64,000 nt of DNA from positions 124,001 through 188,000 of the forward strand of contig NZ_JBJMAW010000004.1 in assembly GCF_046600735.1 (NCBI RefSeq), in the 5' to 3' direction. Made by a program: the position numbers and the translations under genes. The notes beneath the pieces were generated by a model that had not been told where the DNA came from, made no database searches, and saw only the letters and a list, made by a program, of their open reading frames with translations. This stretch comes from Novilysobacter_A longmucuonensis. Lineage in GTDB: Bacteria; Pseudomonadota; Gammaproteobacteria; Xanthomonadales; Xanthomonadaceae. How positions within the stretch are numbered: position 1 is the first letter of the stretch; each line of letters opens with the position of its first letter. Positions 62,231-64,000 of the stretch are shown in pieces.

Positions 62231-62827
62231 CTAACCCGGCATCTCGCTGCGCGAGCCGAATGCATGCGACAGGGTGCCGCGGTCGACGTACTCCAGCTCG
62301 CCGCCCAGCGGCACGCCGTGCGTCGGCCGGCTCGGCCGTACCCCGTGCTGGCGCGCGAGCTGCGCCAGGTAATGCGCGGTGGCCTCGCCTTCCACGGTCG
62401 GGTTGGTGGCGATGATCAGTTCCTCCACCTCGCCTTCGGCCAGGCGTGCGGCCAGGCGGTCGAGCCCGAGCTCGCGCGGGCCGATGCCGTCCAGCGGACT
62501 CAGCCGCCCCTGCAGCACGTAGTACAGCCCGCGATAGCCGGTGGCCTGCTCGATCGCCAGGCGGTCGGCCGGCGATTCCACCGCGCACAGCTGATGGGCA
62601 TCGCGCGAGGCGCTGGCGCAGGTCGCGCAGACCTCGGTCTCGCTGAAGTCGCGGCAGCGCGCGCAATGGCCGATCTTCTCGACTGCTTCGGCCAGTGCGT
62701 CCGACAGGCGCTGTCCACCCGCGCGCTCGCGTTCGAGCACGTGGTAGGCCATGCGTTGCGCGGATTTCTGGCCGACCCCGGGCAGCACGCGGAAGGCGTC
62801 GATCAGTTGTTCCAGCAGCGAGCTCAT
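62231..62827 (-). CDS. recR: Recombination protein RecR
   Basis: Works with RecO in gap repair. 198 residues: helix-hairpin-helix (LPGVGQKSAQRMAYH), zinc finger C55, C58, C67, C70, and a Toprim domain (about 80-175) with ATNPTVEGEATAHYL and THGVPLGGELEYVD. Downstream of ybaB and dnaX in the common dnaX-ybaB-recR order. Confidence 0.97.
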   Translation of the reverse strand: MSSLLEQLIDAFRVLPGVGQKSAQRMAYHVLERERAGGQRLSDALAEAVEKIGHCARCRDFSETEVCATCASASRDAHQLCAVESPADRLAIEQATGYRGLYYVLQGRLSPLDGIGPRELGLDRLAARLAEGEVEELIIATNPTVEGEATAHYLAQLARQHGVRPSRPTHGVPLGGELEYVDRGTLSHAFGSRSEMPG

Positions 62828-62843
62828 CGACAGAGAGCGCGCA

Positions 62844-63164
62844 TCAGAACGGCATCTTCATCCCGGGCGGCAGCTGCATGCCCGCCGTCGCCGCGCCCAT
62901 CTTGTCCTGGGAGGCGGTATTGGCCTTGTTGACCGCGTCGTTGAACGCCGCAGCGATCAGGTCCTCGGCCATTTCCGGGTCCGACAGCACGCTGGGGTCG
63001 ATGCGCACCTTGCGGCACTCCATGCGGCCGGTCAGGGTGATGTTGACCATGCCGCCGCCGGCATTGCCGGTGACCTCGAGCTGGCCGAGTTCTTCCTGCG
63101 CACGCTGCATGTCTTCCTGCATCTTCTGCGCTTGCTGCATGAGTTGGGCGATGTTTCCGCGCAT
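62844..63164 (-). CDS. ybaB: YbaB/EbfC nucleoid-associated protein
   Basis: 106 residues from ATG 63164. Starts MRGNIAQLMQQAQKMQEDMQ; contains the EbfC core GQLEVTGNAGGGMVNITLTG and a Met-rich C-terminus (MQLPPGMKMPF). Binds DNA as a dimer. A much longer ORF in this frame (to 63638) is a shadow of dnaX. Between dnaX and recR, as usual. Confidence 0.95.
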   Translation of the reverse strand: MRGNIAQLMQQAQKMQEDMQRAQEELGQLEVTGNAGGGMVNITLTGRMECRKVRIDPSVLSDPEMAEDLIAAAFNDAVNKANTASQDKMGAATAGMQLPPGMKMPF

Positions 63165-63259
63165 GTCCTCTACCTTTGCGTTGGGCGGGACGGGTCCGTC
63201 CCGGGTCGGATGACGGCCGCTGGCGAAGCGGCAACGTGAAAATGGATTTCGCGCCGGAC

Positions 63260-64000
63260 TCAGTGTGGCTCGTCGAGCGGCCGGATCGAGTCCGGCACGA
63301 GCCGGGCGCCGTGTTGCGAGATCAGCCGCTGCACGTCCGGATCGCTCATGAATGCCGCTTCGGCCGCACTTTGCCGCTCGTCGCGCGCACGCTCGTTGCG
63401 CGCGCTGAGCGACTCCACCGGCTGCGCCGCCGACTCGAAGCGGATCTGCGGCGCGCTGCCCAGTACCGGCGCCAGCGCGTCGGCCACCCTCTGGACCAGC
63501 GGCGCGGCGCGCAGATGCTCGTCGGTTGCGGGCAGGCTCAGGCTGAGCACGCCGTCGGCATAGCCGATGAAACCGGCGTGCTCGGCGAGCAGGCGCGCCG
63601 GGCCCTTGAGCCCGCTGGCGGCAATCAGGTCGTGCCAATCGTCGGCGTCGGCAATGGTCATCGCGCCGGCGGCGTCATTGGCAAACGAGGCTGCCGCTCG
63701 CGGCTCGCGCACGGCTGCAGCGGGAATGACCGGTGCGGTGGGTGCAAGTGGCGGTTCGCTCGTAAAAACGGCGGGTGCGGCAGGTTCGGACGGCGGAGCG
63801 GTCTCTGGGGTGGCGCTCGGCGCCGCTTCGACCGCAGCAGCAGGCGCCGCAGCCGTACGCGCGGCCTCACTGCGTCCCCCGCCTGCCGCGCGCGCGGCAG
63901 GCGGGGAAGCGGCCGCTGCCTCGTCATTGCCGGCCGGCCGGAACGCCAGCATCCGCAGCACGCTCATCTCGAAACCGGCGCGCGGGCTCGGTGCCAGCGG
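63260..64000 (-). CDS. dnaX: DNA polymerase III subunit gamma/tau (C-terminal part, runs off right edge)
   Basis: About 246 C-terminal residues. The frame is open through the right edge; PRAGFEMSVLRMLAFRP is the end of the conserved clamp-loader region, followed by a Pro/Ala-rich linker (about 100 residues) and the tau C-terminal domain (DWHDLIAASGLKGPARLLAE and LVQRVADALAPVLG). The AAA+ domain lies outside the window. Whether a frameshift site makes a short gamma form cannot be seen here. Confidence 0.93.
   Translation of the reverse strand, partial: PLAPSPRAGFEMSVLRMLAFRPAGNDEAAAASPPAARAAGGGRSEAARTAAAPAAAVEAAPSATPETAPPSEPAAPAVFTSEPPLAPTAPVIPAAAVREPRAAASFANDAAGAMTIADADDWHDLIAASGLKGPARLLAEHAGFIGYADGVLSLSLPATDEHLRAAPLVQRVADALAPVLGSAPQIRFESAAQPVESLSARNERARDERQSAAEAAFMSDPDVQRLISQHGARLVPDSIRPLDEPH

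Overview
The window is a stretch of chromosome from a high-GC gammaproteobacterium, almost certainly a member of Xanthomonadaceae (Lysobacter, Luteimonas or Xanthomonas type; genus not resolvable from the sequence alone). The lineage signs are the aspartokinase-diaminopimelate decarboxylase fusion, the MurD2-MurL pair that replaces the usual D-glutamate route in peptidoglycan synthesis, the gene order rpoE-mucA-mucD-lepA-lepB-DUF4845-rnc-era-recO, and many short palindromic repeats that begin with GTAG, as in Stenotrophomonas. No rRNA, tRNA, CRISPR array or prophage was found. Gene density is high and nearly everything is core metabolism or information processing.

Layout. 1-3.1 kb: dTDP-L-rhamnose operon rfbBACD (minus strand; rfbD runs off the left edge). 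3.2-4.9 kb: ssb and ispB, divergent. 5-11.6 kb: a secreted dienelactone hydrolase, murL-murD2, lysAC. 11.9-19.7 kb: small mixed units (PhzF, glycine-zipper protein, OsmC, an EF-G-like GTPase, DUF2784, CHRD, M23 peptidase, DUF1439 lipoprotein, PIN protein). 19.8-27.4 kb: hpt-nagZ, CYTH, rlmD, a YdbH-YdbL-type envelope pair, and a receiver-Hpt protein. 27.5-36.9 kb: recO-era-rnc-DUF4845-lepB-lepA-mucD-anti-sigma-rpoE. 37.1-39.9 kb: FadJ-like enzyme and a REP-associated tyrosine transposase (RAYT) flanked by two inverted repeats. 39.9-51.8 kb: a long minus-strand cluster yceD-rpmF-fabH-fabD-fabG-acpP-fabF-pabB-pabC-mltG-tmk-holB-pilZ. 51.9-59.4 kb: small membrane protein, maf, a GT39-like protein, and a MoxR-DUF58-transglutaminase-Slp operon. 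59.4-61.0 kb: two lipoprotein genes of visibly lower GC. 61.0-61.7 kb: gene-free, with repeats and a leader-like structure ending in a strong terminator. 61.7-64 kb: hinT, recR, ybaB and the C-terminal part of dnaX.

What is most unusual is the repeat content. At least five sequence classes of short palindrome, most starting with GTAG, sit between genes; in five genes the TAG of that GTAG is the stop codon. Another repeat family lies in frame inside murL. A perfect 7-bp tandem repeat (nine copies) touches the start codon of recO. A Val/Ala-rich mini-ORF followed by a hairpin and a Rho-independent terminator (61334-61522) has no biosynthetic gene downstream and may be an orphan attenuator or a small RNA.
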